Assembly: GCA_050084515.1 (NCBI GenBank)
Contig: CM114274.1
Location: 13,702,001-13,766,000 of the forward strand
DNA length: 64,000 nucleotides
Direction: 5' to 3'
From: Blasia pusilla
Lineage: Eukaryota; Marchantiophyta; Marchantiopsida; Blasiales
This document shows, piece by piece, positions 24,869-38,120 of the stretch (the first letter of the stretch is position 1; each line of letters begins with the position of its first letter). The notes below the pieces were generated by a model. It saw only the letters and a list, made by a program, of their open reading frames with translations. It was not told where the DNA came from and made no database searches. The position numbers and the translations under genes are program-made.

Positions 24869-27800
24869 TTGAGAATATGGAGAAATCACAAAGAATATGA
24901 CTCATCTGATGATGAGAGGAAGAGAGCAGAGGTTTTGAAATCTAGTAGGAATCAAGATTGTATGATTGATCAACATATACCATACTCAAGAAGTGTAGAA
25001 GAGCCAAAGATTCTTGTAGTAGACCAAGATATGGATATGATTAGGATGATAAGTGAAGCCTTCCAAAATTATGATCAACAAGATCCAAAGGATAACGAGT
25101 CTATCCCATTTGAAGAAGAAGATGAAGTCCCCTTTGAAATTGGAGTTTATGAAGATGGCATGGATGGATTAAATGATTAGAGTGTAGAGAATGACCTTCT
25201 AGAAGCTGCTTGTAAACCATTATATACAAGTTGCAAGTCTAGCAAGATTGCTTTCACAATCTTATTCCTAAATATATTTTTTAGCTCATAGTATACCTAA
25301 TGTAGTACTTGATTAGCTCTTGAAGTTGTTGACCTGCCAAATCCTACCTAAGGAAAATATAGCGCCAAAGAATCATTATGCATCAAAGAGCCTTGTGACA
25401 AAACTTGGTCTAAACTATGTACAAATACATGCATGCCTTAAAGGATGTATGCTCTTCCGAGGGGAAGATAAGGATTTGGAGCAATGCTCCAAATGCGGAT
25501 CTAGTAGGTTCAAAGATGTAGGAAAGAGCAAACTTCCCGTCAAGGTTCTTTGAAATTTTCCTATTATACCCATACTAAAGCGAATGTAAAGTTGTGGAAA
25601 CATAGCCAATATTCTGACTTGGAGAACCAAAAACAAGAGTTGTGATGGTCTTGTTCATCATATATGAGACTCCAAAAAATGGTTTCATATTGATGAAACT
25701 TGGTCTGATTTCAGTCAAGAGGCTTCTAATTGTCGACTGGGTTTGGCCTTGGATGGAGTCAATCCTTTCAGTGATAAAAACTTAGTGTAGTCGACCTGGC
25801 CTGTAATGCTTGTGAATTGTAATCTCCCACCATGGCTATGCACATAAAATTTTTTCATACAACTTGCCGTGATTCTTCCAAGGAAACAATCTGTTACTCG
25901 TATACCTTGCCCCTTTGGTAGAGGATTTGCAAATTTTGTGGAGTGGTATTTATGCTTATAATAATAGTTCATCTAGTAAATCTAAGGTGTTCAAGTTGCG
26001 AGTTATGTTGATATAGAAAATAAGTGATTATCCCGACCTTGGTATAGTATCTGGTCAAGCTAGAAAGGGAAAAATGGCTTGTGCAATTTGTGGACCTCAG
26101 GTTGATTTCTACTATTAAAAGGTGTTACACAAGCCTAGTTTCCAAGGTCATAGATGATACTGCCAGAGGGATCATCCTTATTGTAGGGCCAATGATGCTG
26201 GAAAATTTAATAGAAGAGCTGAGAATAGAGCGGCACCCACTCGGGTCTCAAGGGTTGATATATTGAGTGGGAAGAGGCCAAAAAGATGTATGATATGCTA
26301 CCAAAGGCTAGGAGGAGTTAAGGAGAACAAACACCACTTGATCCCTACAAAAAATATGGAGTGGCCAAGAGAAGCATCCAATTCAATTTACCTTATTGGA
26401 AGGTATTTAAGATTTGAGTTTCTAAAAAGTCCATCAAATTCTTGCAAGTTCTCATGTATTTCCCAATTATCCCTCATATTAGTTATTTTTATGGAGACTT
26501 TTCAAGATCTTATTATTCGACATAAATTAGATCTTATATTATGCATTGTGAAAAAAATATAGCAAAGAACCTATTGAAGACTCTATTTGCTCTAAAAAAC
26601 AAGGATTCTGTGAGTGATAGACAACACTTACAAATTAGGGGCATAAAGCACCATCTATGGATAAAATCCCATCCATCGAGGGTAGGAAAAAAGTTGAAAC
26701 CTCGAACCGATTATGTACAACGTCAAAGGAGAAAAACTTTGTTCATGGGGAGAGAAGAAGCTCTAAAAGTTCCTAGTGGATATGTAGGACCTTTGCAAAA
26801 GCACCTTCTCAAAGGTAAGTTAGGAAGCTTGAAATCTCATGACTTGCATGTTTTCATGAAACAACTTCTTCCTTTGTGTTTGAGGGGGCTTATAAAGCCT
26901 AGAGTATGAATGACGATCATGAGAATAAGTAGAGTTTTTTGAAGGTTGTATGTGAAGACCTGGGATCCTATGACTTTTAGCCACTTGAGTGACGATGTTG
27001 CCATGACTCTATGTCTTATGGAGATTCATAATCCTCCATCCTTTTTTGATGTCATGACCCATTTGATGGTTCATTTAATCAAGGAGCTTGATATATGTGG
27101 CCCCTTAGCATATTGTTGGATATACCCCATTGAGAGATACTTAGGTGTCTTGAAGGGATATATTAGATCGCGTGCTCGTCTAGAAGGTGGAATGGCGGAA
27201 GGCTATATTTTAGACTAAGCTCTGGGGGTCATAACAGAGTACATCCAAGACTACAATGCTGTCAATACCAAGCTATGGGATGCTTCAAAGGAGGAAGGAG
27301 TTGAAGGTGAGATTTTAGAGGGGGCCGGGCTGAAATGCAAACTCTCTACTAAACTATTAGCTACCACGCATCAGTTTATCTTGGAGAATACTAAATGCAT
27401 GGCATTTTGGTTGAAGTAAGCATAATTTCTTGCCTTGAACCATATGCATGCAATCGTTTAAGTCATAAGAGTTTCTAAAACTTTCCAACCAGATTTATTT
27501 AAAACCTCAATTTTGATATATATGGATAATGTGTTCAAAAACTTTAGGGTTAAAGCAAGGATCGATGTAACAATTTCCCAATGGATCAAACCAACAATAC
27601 AACATTGGATTGAAGATGGGAATAAATTTAGGACAAGGTGGCTAAGTTATCAGTTGCACCATCTCAAACATATCTTTCTTAGAAACGTTTGAAAGCATAT
27701 GGAAACCAGTATAGAGTGGATGAGGGTGGTCCCATGAATTGGGCAATATATGATTTTGGGATAGCTTTTGTTCTTTGTTCTGATTCAGAGGGAATTAATG

Positions 27801-28333
27801 GACATCTTATCCATTACTTGTATGGAGGGATATTGACAAACAGATTTCTTTTAGATGATGGATTGGTGAAGGAATCTATGGTTCTTATGAGGGGGGAGTG
27901 GATACAATAAGATTGGTCGTCAAGAGAACCATCTATGGTTCGTGATGAGCATGGATTTCTCTTGGCTAACTTTCAAAAGCTAGCACCGTTAAACTTTAGC
28001 CCTTTTGTACTCCCAAGTCAGGTAGAACAAGTATTCTTTTATGATGTAGACGATTTGTCTAGTTGGAAAATGGTTTTGCAAAAACCAGCAAGGTCCAGAA
28101 GAGTTTATAGAAAGAATGAGGGTGATTCTAGGTATGTTAGAATAATTTTTTTAGGTTTAGTTGCATCCACTGACTTAGAGTTTGTCCAACAAAATATCTC
28201 TCTCATTGGTGCTATTACTTTGAGTGATGTTGAAGCTGCTCTAGCATTTGGTTGTTTAATTATAGATGATTCACCATTCGTTGAGGATGAGGATAAATCA
28301 AAGGGTGGTGCCAATAGTAAAGCTAGCGAGTGA
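24869..28333 (+). pseudogene. CACTA/En-Spm TNP2-type transposase relic
   Basis: A row of plus-strand frames in family order. 24869-25180 is acidic (SSDDERKRAEVLKS, then DMIRMISEAFQNYD), as in the region before the TNP2 domain. 25205-25553 carries LYTSCKSSK, IHACLKGCMLF and CSKCGSSRFKD, the Cys-containing part of Transposase_21. 25640-25900 reads WFHIDETWSDFS, LALDGVNPF and LPPWLC across frames. 26263-26909 has KNMEWPREASNSIYL, MHCEKN and LKSHDLHVFMKQLLPLCLRG. 26946-27218 is DUF4218 (PPSFFDVMTHLMVHLIKEL, ICGPLAYCWIYPIERYL). 27689-28333 is DUF4216 (YGGILTNRFLL, then ASQVEQVFF-like PSQVEQVFFYDVDD). TNP2 cuts and pastes elements ending in CACTA. At least ten stops or frameshifts make it non-functional. 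No terminal repeats were found around it. Confidence 0.92.
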
Positions 28334-29212
28334 CATAGTTCTGATGGCTGACATTACATGACAAAAAATGTATCTTGTACTTTTTTCACTTGAACATTTT
28401 ACACATTTCAAGTAGTGATTTTTTTAGTGTCATATTTTTGTTGTAGGTTCAATCCTTGTAGTAGAAGTAGGCTTTGTTGTAGGTTGAGATTATAGGTATG
28501 ACTAAGGCGACGCTTCATAAGGGGCAAGCTGAACTAGTGATGGCTCAGTATGAAAGTGGGAAAGTCTAGCAATTAATGAGTGTGGCGCAGATTGGTTGAA
28601 TGCGCACAAGTGAAGCAAGCTTGACAACAAATTCATCAATATCAACAACAGGTGAATCTTTTGCAAGCAGAATTCAAGAAGATAGCGGGGCATAATACAA
28701 AGATGTCCAAATTACTTCAGGAGCAGCAAGCAACCAACATGGACTTGGTTGCACAGTGGTCGGAAGCCACAAGTAGAATTTTGGTATTGGAAGCGGAACA
28801 GATACTCTTAAACGAGGTCCAGCTTGATCCACAGGACACAAAGAAGATAGTGGAGGAGTCAGTGAGAACCTTTGAACAATAGATGCACAAAGAGTTGGCG
28901 TATGTAGAAAAACATTGGAAATGCCAATTCAACAATCATACAAAGCCACTTTTGGAGACTTCGCCCATCATCACTGTGCAACTTGAAGCACTTACTCCTT
29001 TTAAACCAACAGAGGTCTTGGTCCAGAACGAAGTGCTTGATCTTTGCTAGTAGTAAATAAGTGGAGGGAGTGGATGAGGAACAATATGCCCACAATATCA
29101 ACAAATCTTCAACTATTCATGGCCAATTTTCTTCAGCAATCGAGTTTGAGGGATTGGAAGATATATTTATTGACTTAAAGTAGAGCATTGACGTGTTCGT
29201 CGGGGTGGCTCA
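28334..29212 (+). other. unassigned, coiled-coil-like frame
   Basis: 28652-28882 encodes a Gln/Glu-rich, helix-prone peptide (LLQEQQATNMDLVAQWSEAT). It may belong to the 3' part of the CACTA element or to a separate retroelement ending at 29230. I do not recognise it. Confidence 0.3.
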
Positions 29213-30100
29213 CATTTGAGGGAGGGGATATGTGATACCTACAATTTTGCAATTTTGAAGATATACAAATTTTTGTATTTAAACCTAATATAGATGTCTT
29301 CAAGAATGAAGTCTGAAGACTTGTTGAAGTAAAGCTTGTACATACAAGGAGTTCTTGAATATTCTTTTGGTGTAATGAAAGAATAGAGAATGTTTGAATA
29401 TATTATGAAGCTCCTAGGATAAGGCAAAGAGGTGCAACATCAAGGACTTGCCTTGGAGGAGAAGGAAATGAGTCAATGAAGTCAGAAGATCAAGAGCGAA
29501 GCTCGGAAGAAACAACGAAGACCAACAAAGAACATGTTAATGAAGTACTTCATTCTTGTACAAAGCACCAAGACGAAGCAACAGTACTTCGCGAAGAAAC
29601 GAGGAACGAAGCACTTGGAATAAGAGCAAAGAGTGGAGTGCTCCATCAATTAATGAAGAGGAAGAGGTCCCGACTTCGCAACAAAGAGAAGACTGCCCAT
29701 GATTTCAAGCAGTACAACGATAGAGCAGTTAGGCTAAGAAGAGGCGTGACTTTGCATAGCAGATAAGAAGTTAGAATAGTTACGACGAGCGGATTCCTAG
29801 GGATCATAGGAAAAGATAAGAGAACCGCAGATTAAAGTAGTTAAAAGATACCAAGAGATATCTAGTATAAAGAAATGCTCTAGATCTTTGCTACTGAGGT
29901 CGGTTGAGAGACTACTTAAAGATTATCAAAGGAGTCTTTAATATCATTCTATTGCGACGTCCTTATGATGTAGGAATGATCCAATCCATAGAGTAGTACC
30001 CTCTTGTGCTTGTAGCTACTTTGTAATTTTTGTTCTTGATGGAATAGCACAAACCTCATTTCTTCATTTTGATGTACGGTGTATATGTCTGAGAGATCTT
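29213..30100 (+). mobile_element. possible 3' LTR after a polypurine tract
   Basis: GAGGGAGGGGATA at 29218-29230 resembles a polypurine tract and is followed at once by TGTGATACC, a plausible LTR start. The next 700 bp is purine-rich on the plus strand, as many LTR leaders are. No second LTR copy and no clear CA end were found. The 96-codon frame at 29476-29766 is probably not a gene. Confidence 0.3.
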
Positions 30101-31091
30101 ATTGGGTCTGTGGAGTGAGAATTGATTGGGAGAGGCACTTGCACTAAAAGGATAATTAATTGATAGATGTAGGAAATTTGTTTAACAAAGAGTAGCCTTT
30201 CGAGAGGGATTCAATTTCGAGAGTAGGAGAAGCCATCAAGCAATTGAGATCTTTATGAAGTTCTTGTTTGTAAGGAAGCATCTGCCAGAGAGTTTGCTCT
30301 CTACCACTCGAGAGAATAGAAGAAAGGAAACCTTGGTACTTATGAGAGAGAGAATGATCTGATGAATGTTTGAATTTGTTTTGTATAAACATAATTATCA
30401 TCTTCATATAAAAAAGACACCTTATAGCTCTCTTTTTGAATAATAGTTATCTTCTTGGGGATCGAACTTCAGAAATACTCCTAAAACGACTACTTTCTAG
30501 TGTCCTTATACATTACATAGCTCTATTCTGAATCATTGTGAATTTGGATCATCAAAAGTTTGTGATGTAACCACGTGTTTATGAGATAAGAGTTTCCATT
30601 TAAATTAATCATTAAGTCCAGTACATATGTATTCTTGTTATAATAAAAAAAACAAGAAGAGATTATTCGATTTCATTAATCTGGCCCCTTATAGATCCTT
30701 GGAAGGATGTAACAAAGACCTAAAATATGAACTACTATCAATGACACTAAAACTAGTTGAATTAGTGACTAGCAACATCATTCAACTATTCCACAACTGT
30801 GGTGGGTCTCTCAAATTTTCTTATTGCATCTCAAAACTATATTTAGTCCTGCAAATTGAACTACAAAATCCATGCTGGAGAGTGAGTGGACATGTGAGTT
30901 TCTTTTGTTAAAGAAAAAACTCAATTTTTTTGTTCTGGAAGAAAATATGGGTGTGGGCATATTTTTTTGTTAGAATCGAGACCAATGTTAGAAGAAAATT
31001 ATCCATTTTCTTATTAGCAATAAAATAACTAAGTAAGGTACATGATTGATTATATGACAAGAATATGCAATTATTTTTAAAAATTAAGCCA
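30101..31091. other. no recognisable gene
   Basis: AT-rich sequence. Frames at 30627-30911 (plus) and 30908-31198 (minus) carry no motif. Confidence 0.3.
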
Positions 31092-31487
31092 TGTTTTGTG
31101 AGAACACACAAAATGACTAAATCAGTCAAGCATATTCTAAAACTTGGAGATAAAAAGCGGGCTAGTCTACATGCTAAATATGAAAATAGTTCCAACATTC
31201 AAGAATGTGCTACCACTACGGCTCCCCACTATTTCATTACTAAAAAAACTACAATTTTGACATATTTTCTTCATTTCTATTGATGAAAAGAAATTGCATC
31301 AAGGTGCCCCATACCTTGATGCAATATAAAATTAGATCAACTTAATCCATAAACCACCTACGTTATATTATTTTGGCGCTTTCAATGTCTAAGTCAGAAC
31401 CATCAATCTACCCTTCTCATCATATAAGGGGGCCAATTAGATTAATTGTGCGCAACAAGAAATGGAGGTTGAGAATTTAACTTGTTT
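31092..31487 (+). mobile_element. solo LTR, hairpin-LTR family copy E (older)
   Basis: 31097-31482 (386 bp) follows copy A and C from TGTGAGAACACACAAAATGAC to GAGAATTTAACT, with many substitutions. The last CA has become CT. A perfect target duplication, TGTTT, flanks it at 31092-31096 and 31483-31487. The internal hairpin at 31294-31324 is kept although its sequence has changed. Confidence 0.88.
31294..31324. repeat. hairpin inside LTR copy E, paired substitutions
   Basis: Arms TTGCATCAAGGTG and TACCTTGATGCAA. Relative to copy A, one G:C pair is now A:T by changes in both arms. The innermost pair has become G-T (G-U in RNA). Confidence 0.9.
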
Positions 31488-32746
31488 TCTCATCTTAGTC
31501 CCTTGATTTCTTCTTGGTTCTAAGCTTAAGCCCTCTTGTTTGAGGATTTTCAGACTTAGTTGGTAGATGAAATGGAATTAGAACTACAATTCACAAACTA
31601 ACTCTCCAGAGTCTTGTCTAATATTCCATTTATTGGCATGTATCATGTGATCTACACGTTTTCATCCCCAAAAAGAAAATTTATTGTGTTTCCCATCCAA
31701 GGAAAACTTTTTCTTGGTGCTTAGTGCTTTGTGTCAAAAGAAAGACTCAATTTCTTGGAAATCAAGATAAATGGGATAGAGGAGTGGAGTGACTATAGTG
31801 GGGGAGATTTTGATTCAGAATTATCATAGAAGCCTAAGTCCTAATTTCTATATAAGCAAATATAACTAGGAGGAAATTTTTGTCATCCACTAAGTTGAAA
31901 ATCCATAAATTTTTTAATTCACCATGATTGAAAAAATTGGTTTTATCAAAATAGAGTCATATTAATTATGACTTGCAACTAGTTGAGTTATTCTTGGAAA
32001 TGTCAATGGTAACTTGGCATGAAAATGCTAATGTGATATTTAAGAGGATGACTTATTATCACCCAAAAGAAAAAAAAATGACTACAAAAGTAATGAAGAA
32101 TATTTTCCTAGGTTGAGTTGGTTGAGTCTTGCAACATTCATACAACCTGTTGAAATCTAGAGATTTAGCAAGAGACCAAAGAAGGCAATTTCAAATCCAA
32201 GATGACTACAACCAATTAAATTTCATGCCTTAGAGTCTAGGATAGCACTTTGGCTTATGAAAGAGAAATAGGAAAAGAGAGACGATTTAATTTTGTAGTG
32301 CCAATTAGGTTTTCTTATTTGTGTGTAAGAGTTGTATTCGCTTGGGATGTCTCACACTTGTGTTCATGCCTTGGAAGTTTTTTGTGCATTTGGGACAAGA
32401 TTTGAGACATGGAAAGCACTTTGAGCTAGTTATCGTGGATACATAATATAAGCTAGGTCAAGAAAGTTTTTCAAGAGCATAGGGAGTAAGCTTTGAGAAT
32501 CAAGATTAAGAGGCATTGATGATCGATGACATTTTCTTTAAAGACCGAGATGCAAGTTTTCTAACGTAAGATTCATGACAAGAGAGGCAGGGAAAGATCG
32601 AGGATTCAAAGATTAGAGAGGTAAGAGTTTGTGTATTCTTTTGCTTGCAAGATATTTAGGAGCGAAGGGGATCTTGATGTCTTTGATCATAATTCCCGAA
32701 GCGTTATTGCACATGGTTTAGCAAAGAAGAGCCAAAGAATTGTGCA
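31488..32746. other. no recognisable gene
   Basis: AT-rich spacer between two solo LTRs. A short TGACT-bearing patch lies near 32041-32091. No motif otherwise. Confidence 0.3.
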
Positions 32747-33194
32747 CTTATTGTGAGAAAACAGAAAGTGACGAAATCATTGAAATCTTTACAAAACTTA
32801 GAGATAAAAAATGGCCTAGTCCGTCCGTGCCCTCATAGAAGAGCTTTGATGGAACCTGAACATAAAGATAACTCGACATACGAGAATGCGCTACCCCTAC
32901 GGCTCCCGACTATTTCATTACTTGGGAAACTAGGGTTTTTACCTATTTTTCTTTGTTTCTATTAATTGAAAATTTTTGACCCACAACGGATCAGGATGCC
33001 TCGCACCCTGATGCAATATAGGGTTAGATAATCCTAGTAACGCTACTCATAAAATCACCTACGTCATATTAATATATTACTATGACTCCTCCAACGTCTA
33101 AGTCGGAACCATCAATCTAGGCTTCTCCTCATACAAGGGGGCCGATCAGATTAATGGTGCTCAGAGAAGTGGATGTTGAGAATCCAACACTTAT
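32747..33194 (+). mobile_element. solo LTR, hairpin-LTR family copy C
   Basis: 32752-33189 (438 bp) runs from TGTGAGAAAACAG to GAATCCAACA and is very similar to copy A. Perfect target duplication CTTAT at 32747-32751 and 33190-33194. In this copy the right arm of the internal hairpin is intact (near 33003-33015) but the left arm has decayed. Confidence 0.92.
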
Positions 33195-34639
33195 TATTTA
33201 TTGTTGAATCTCGCAATATTATGACAGATCAAAGGGGTAGGATTTAGGGTTAGCTTCAAAATTTTCAGAAATGGTCCCATGTTCTTGTTTAGGATTTTTT
33301 AAGAATTTCTTGAGATTTCAATATGAAAAATGGGATTGATCATCATGTGTCAGCCAATTTTTGTATAATATGCATCTACCATCCTTGGATGATCTTGGCT
33401 ATCACAAAGAGAAGATTGACCAAGTTCTTGAGGCATTTTTTGTAGCTCAACCTCTCTCCCTCTCTAATCCTTTTTTGAATTTTCTAATCATCTATATAAT
33501 TTCCTGACTCCTTCTATGTTCATAGGTAGTGAGATTCCAAAAGAATTGGGCTTTCCTTGCTTGGGTATCCTTTCCTAACCATAGAACGGGAAGATCTGGT
33601 CAAAACCGTGGTTGTGGAGCCAATTTTCAATCTCTAGTCCCTCTTTCCCCTATTCCAAAGTTCTCCAAATTTTGTACTATTGGGAGCATAGATTAGCTGT
33701 TTTCCCTTCTCTAGTGCACAACCCCTATAGAGTTAAATGTCACCACATCAAAATTTCACTTTGAAAATTTTAACACCATGGAATGGAGATAAAGTTGTGT
33801 AGGTAGCCCTCACTCTAAAAGCTTTTTTTTGTCATTCATCCATGTTCATTCTATCTCTCTTTCTTATAACTCTCTTTGTCCACCTATCCTTTATCTTTGT
33901 TTGCTTCTATACTCCTACTCATTGATTTATTTATCCTAGTCAATTTCTTGAGGTGAATAGTCATCTTTCCGGGACTAACATTCAGGTTTGCCAATACGTC
34001 AACAAGGAAATAGTTTACTAAAGATGGACTAAGAAGCTTCCCTTAAAAATAATACTCAAATATGGAAGGTAAAGCAGGAGTAATATCTAGTTGAGACCAC
34101 TTTCACAAGTAGAACATGGACAGAAATAGTCGAAAAGTGCAAATCACTAAGGTAGCGATACAAGTAGCCAAAGATGTTGCAACAGGGAAAGTAGATAGAG
34201 TAATAGAACTCTAGGGCATGAAGCCCTCCTTAGATTTATGCACTCTAGTGACTATTCTACAACTACACATATCAAATGCACATTAAAATCCGGTAACTAT
34301 TGTTCAAACATAGTTTACAGGATCCATGAGTGCTTCATCTTTGGCAAGGATTCTCCTTTGAGAGCTCTAGCTTGAAAGTTGATGGAAACACTAAGTTGTT
34401 GAAAGAAAATTCCATGAACATAAAAACACTAGAAGATTTTCAAGTTAGAATCGCATATTATTTTATGGTTATCAATCATTCATAGTGGATTTGACCTCAA
34501 AGGCTACACACACTTCTATTATTGAACTACTATGCCATATAGGAAGGCAAAGTGTAGAATGAGCTAATATTGATTTTTGGGTTTTATACGACATCTTGAG
34601 ACAAAAAGGATTACTAGTCTATGTTGCAGTATTAAGAAA
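33195..34639. other. no recognisable gene
   Basis: AT-rich, without motifs I can assign on either strand. Confidence 0.3.
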
Positions 34640-36330
34640 TTAATATAGGCCGTCACATCTGAGTAGCCGATAGGCCGAGATCTATCATGGATAGGGCATA
34701 GGAGCCAGTGGACTGTCTTGAATGTAACTTTGTCTCAAGGTTTTGGATGAGGTTGAGGATAGGTCCGTTGTGTGAGGAACATCGTTTCCGACAACTTTCC
34801 TGTTGAGGTCTTTCATAGCCGGATGACTTGTTGAGCATGTCATCCGCCCTTGATAACTTATGCGCGCAAGTTACCAGGAGGATAGCTATTTTAAGGGGAA
34901 GAGCCTTTTGGCTCTTCCCAACCCTATATAAGGGAGGAAGATGGCTTTCCCAAGCCATCTTTCTCATGTTGGGCTGTTGGAGCACCTCTCTTGTTGTGTG
35001 TGAGATAGGACCAGGATGCTAGCGTCTGGATTTCTTGAGAGCACATGATGGATGAGGCTTGATATGCCAATGTAGATTGAGGAGTGGAGTTTTAGGCTGG
35101 GTGTGCCATTTTTACTACTCTTTATTTTTACATGAGAAACATGTCAGGGGTTGGGGGAAATTCCTTGGTTGCACGTAGGCAAGCGAGTTCCCTTGATGGG
35201 GAGCCCTTGGAGACGTTGGTTGGCATTTTTTTGTTCGGAAGGCCGTGTGCGGAAGCGTTGTTCATTTTTCTTAGATTTTATGGTGTAGGTTGACAGGAGA
35301 TAGCAGCTGGGCATATCGTAGAGTGGGGCCGCGAGAGCCAAGGGTCGAGTGTTAGAACCCAACGGTCGATAGTCACAGCCGGAGCCAGGGAGGTAGTGAG
35401 GCGGGAGCATAGGGCGACGAGCTGCGGGCCTTGGCCGCGACTCCTCCCCCCCACATTTATTCTTTGTATAGGGGCGCGGTACCCCCCCTTCTCCCCCCCC
35501 TCCCCCCCGGCCCGCCCCATGTGGTCGGCGTCTTCCTCACAATGTGGTAGGCGCCCAACGTAGTCGACGTGGTTGATAGAGTGGATGTGGTAAGGGCAAG
35601 GCGGCCGATGTAGTAGGGGCAGGGTGGACATGGTAGATAGGCTGACATGGTTGAGTTCGAATGGTGTTGAGTTAAGGTTAGGAGGTCCTTCTGGGGGCGG
35701 GCGGAGAGATTTTTAGGAGGTGATATTTTTCGGGCATGGCTAGGACTTATAAGGATGCTGCTAGAGACACACACGCCGATGGTGATGCATGGGAGGTTTG
35801 ACGTGTTGATCGAGGAGAGTATCGTGTTGCGGAGGTTGCCGCACCACATGGAGCGAGTATTGACGGTGCTATAGGTTGGAGAGCCTCAGCAAGTTACCCA
35901 TTCGAGTCCCTTTTTCCACGCTTATCTTATGTGATTGAGAGTGTTGGGTATCGGGTAGTTGGTGGGGCTAGATGGGTGTATCGATGGTGACGAGTGTAGT
36001 CTCCATGCATGTGTAACATGTCTTTGGATATACGGCGGTTGCCCAGTAGGGGTCATGTGTATGACCGCGAGAGTGTCGGTAGTTTAAGTGAGTTAGTTTG
36101 GAGGCTCATGGTGAGCTCGAATGTTGAGTATGCGTGAGATCGGGTGTGTCATCATGGGATTACCATTAGCGTAGGTGAGCTAGTGAGGAGTATGGGAGAC
36201 TCTTGGTGAGTCTGAGTGCTTAAGCGGGTGACAGAGGGTTGTCATTCTTGTCGGGTTTGGAAGAACGGGGTAGTACAAGCAACAATAGTGGTGTGACACG
36301 GAGTGGAGTGAGATATTGAGGGGTTACGAG
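34640..36330 (+). other. probable LTR/leader of the gypsy element
   Basis: A TATA-like CCCTATATAAGGG lies at about 34923 in a promoter-like setting, 1.4 kb before the gag at 36331. 35300-36300 is GC-rich, so the long minus-strand frames here (35144-35849) are likely compositional. I could not fix LTR ends or a primer site, so this assignment is inferred from position only. Confidence 0.35.
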
Positions 36331-37770
36331 TGAGGAGCTACCTCAACTTCCATCCATGGCTGAATCATCATCACTGGACAATGGGTCTGGTGATGAGATC
36401 GCAAATGGAGACAGTGTCACTTGGCAAGAGATGGAAAACATGGGTCACCGGGGCATGCGTCTTTTTTCGGGTGTAGTGCGCACCATCAACTTAGATGACT
36501 TCATCCAAGAGTTCGACATGTGGTGCAATTTCTAGAAGATACAGACCTTGACACAGTTCAACCCTTTCATGGCATGGAAGGGATTGTTCCAGCACTTGGA
36601 GGGTCCTCCGATGGATGATTGCATGAAGTTTTGATCACTATATTCAGTCGAGATGGATGCTTGGAGGATGTATTGGGCTCCAAGGTATGTATCCACTAGT
36701 GGTTGCGAGGCATATAATTGGATTGTGAGAGATGAGAGACCCACACAATCAGCCCGGAGACTAGATGGAGAGGAGGGCAATGAGACGAGCGATGTGGCAG
36801 AGAACTTTGGTGGTAGAGGGCCACCCAGCTTCAATCCCACAGTGGAGTTCTTCCGACAGTTGGGGAAGAGGTACCAGGGCGTACGCATCGACAAGTTGAA
36901 GAGTCTACAGGATTTTCAGCTATGATCGGGTGAGAGTTTTAGAGAGGTATTCATGCGCATGAGGAGGCTGATCATTGCTACTTATGGAGTGATTGAGGCA
37001 CAGTTAGTATAGTATTGGTACAGGGTTCTAGATCGAGAACTACAAAGGAGAGTCCGAGATGCGGTGTTGATTCACACAACGAAGCCCACATTGAAATGGT
37101 CCTCGAGTTATCTGAGCGTATTGAGCTCAACATGAGTGAGGAGCAGGTAGTGACCACTGGAGTTTTGCAAGAGTCAACGGGTCCATGAGCAACGATAACC
37201 CCACAAGTGCCACAGCGAGCACCAGTATCACGAAAGTGGGCCAGTGTGCCTAGAGAGCAGGGCAGGTACCGTGAGCCTATGAGGCAATGACCCGTACCTA
37301 CATATGTTGCCTAGCAAGGACCGATGTTGTCTTGTTGGATGTGTGGAGGGGCCCAAAGGCAGAGAGACTGCCCATAGCATGGGAGAGGACCACAAGCGCC
37401 TCCAATTGCTCACGAGCCAGAGAGGATGGCCCCACCTTAGTACTAGTGTGACTATTGCCATAGATATGGTCACACTAGGGATAGATGTTTTGACCTTCGT
37501 CGAGAGGCACGTCTAGAGGTAGACCAAGGGCCAAGGGGCGGTCGTCTTGGAGGAGGTCGAGGAGTTGTTGTTGGACGTGTTGGTAGAGGACTACCACTTG
37601 CCGAGGAGATGGAGTGGACCCACCAGAGATGGCGCTTGTCTTGCGCATCGATCAATTGGAGCAGAGGATTGGTGCCATGACGATGATGCAGCTCTGGGAA
37701 GGTACAGAGCCAAGAGAAGCTAGAGTGGTTCCAACTTCCACATCTTATTTACCCGAACCCGGGTGAGGAT
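36331..37770 (+). pseudogene. Ty3/gypsy gag pseudogene with zinc knuckles
   Basis: A gag capsid-like frame runs NLDDFIQEFDMW, TQFNPFMAWKGLFQHLEG, then MDAWRMYWAPRYVSTSGCEA from 36653, and after a frame break RRLIIATYGVIEAQ. A first Cys knuckle at 37333-37371 reads CWMCGGAQRQRDC, where a Gln stands in the usual His position. A second, complete CCHC knuckle (C-x2-C-x4-H-x4-C) lies at 37447-37488 and is followed by Arg-rich sequence. Gag packages the element's RNA into particles. Several stops (for example after 36530 and 36632) break it. No protease, reverse transcriptase or integrase follows. Related fragment at 23080. Confidence 0.82.
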
Positions 37771-38120
37771 CTCGTTAGTATGGGGTTTATGTGTAGTGGG
37801 ACTCAGGTTGAGGCTCCTATGCCAGCTCGAGTGGAGTCAATGTCGACCATAGTGTTGGAGGTGGCCACCAGGGTTAGCCAAGTTCCGTTATTTTCTGCCA
37901 TAGAGTTGGAAACGTTGGGAGTTGGAGTGGTTGAGATGTTCTTGCTGGCTGCCACGTTGTGTGAGCATGGAGAGGTGACTGCCTCTTCTTCAAAGGTTGT
38001 TGAGGAGGTGGTGGACTTGTCCTCGGAGCTGGTTCTCAGGACGTCCCCCACTGAGCAAGGTTGCATGGAAACGGACATGGAACATCGTGCGTGAGCACGG
38101 GTTTTTATGGTGCCCACATC
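37771..38120 (+). other. unassigned open frame downstream of gag
   Basis: A 104-codon frame at 37780-38094 is Val/Glu-rich without a motif. It could be a relic between gag and protease, but no DTG or DSG active site is visible. Confidence 0.3.

Noticed and set aside
29476-29766. 96-codon Glu/Lys-rich frame
   Set aside because: Purine-rich leader or LTR composition; no recognisable protein.
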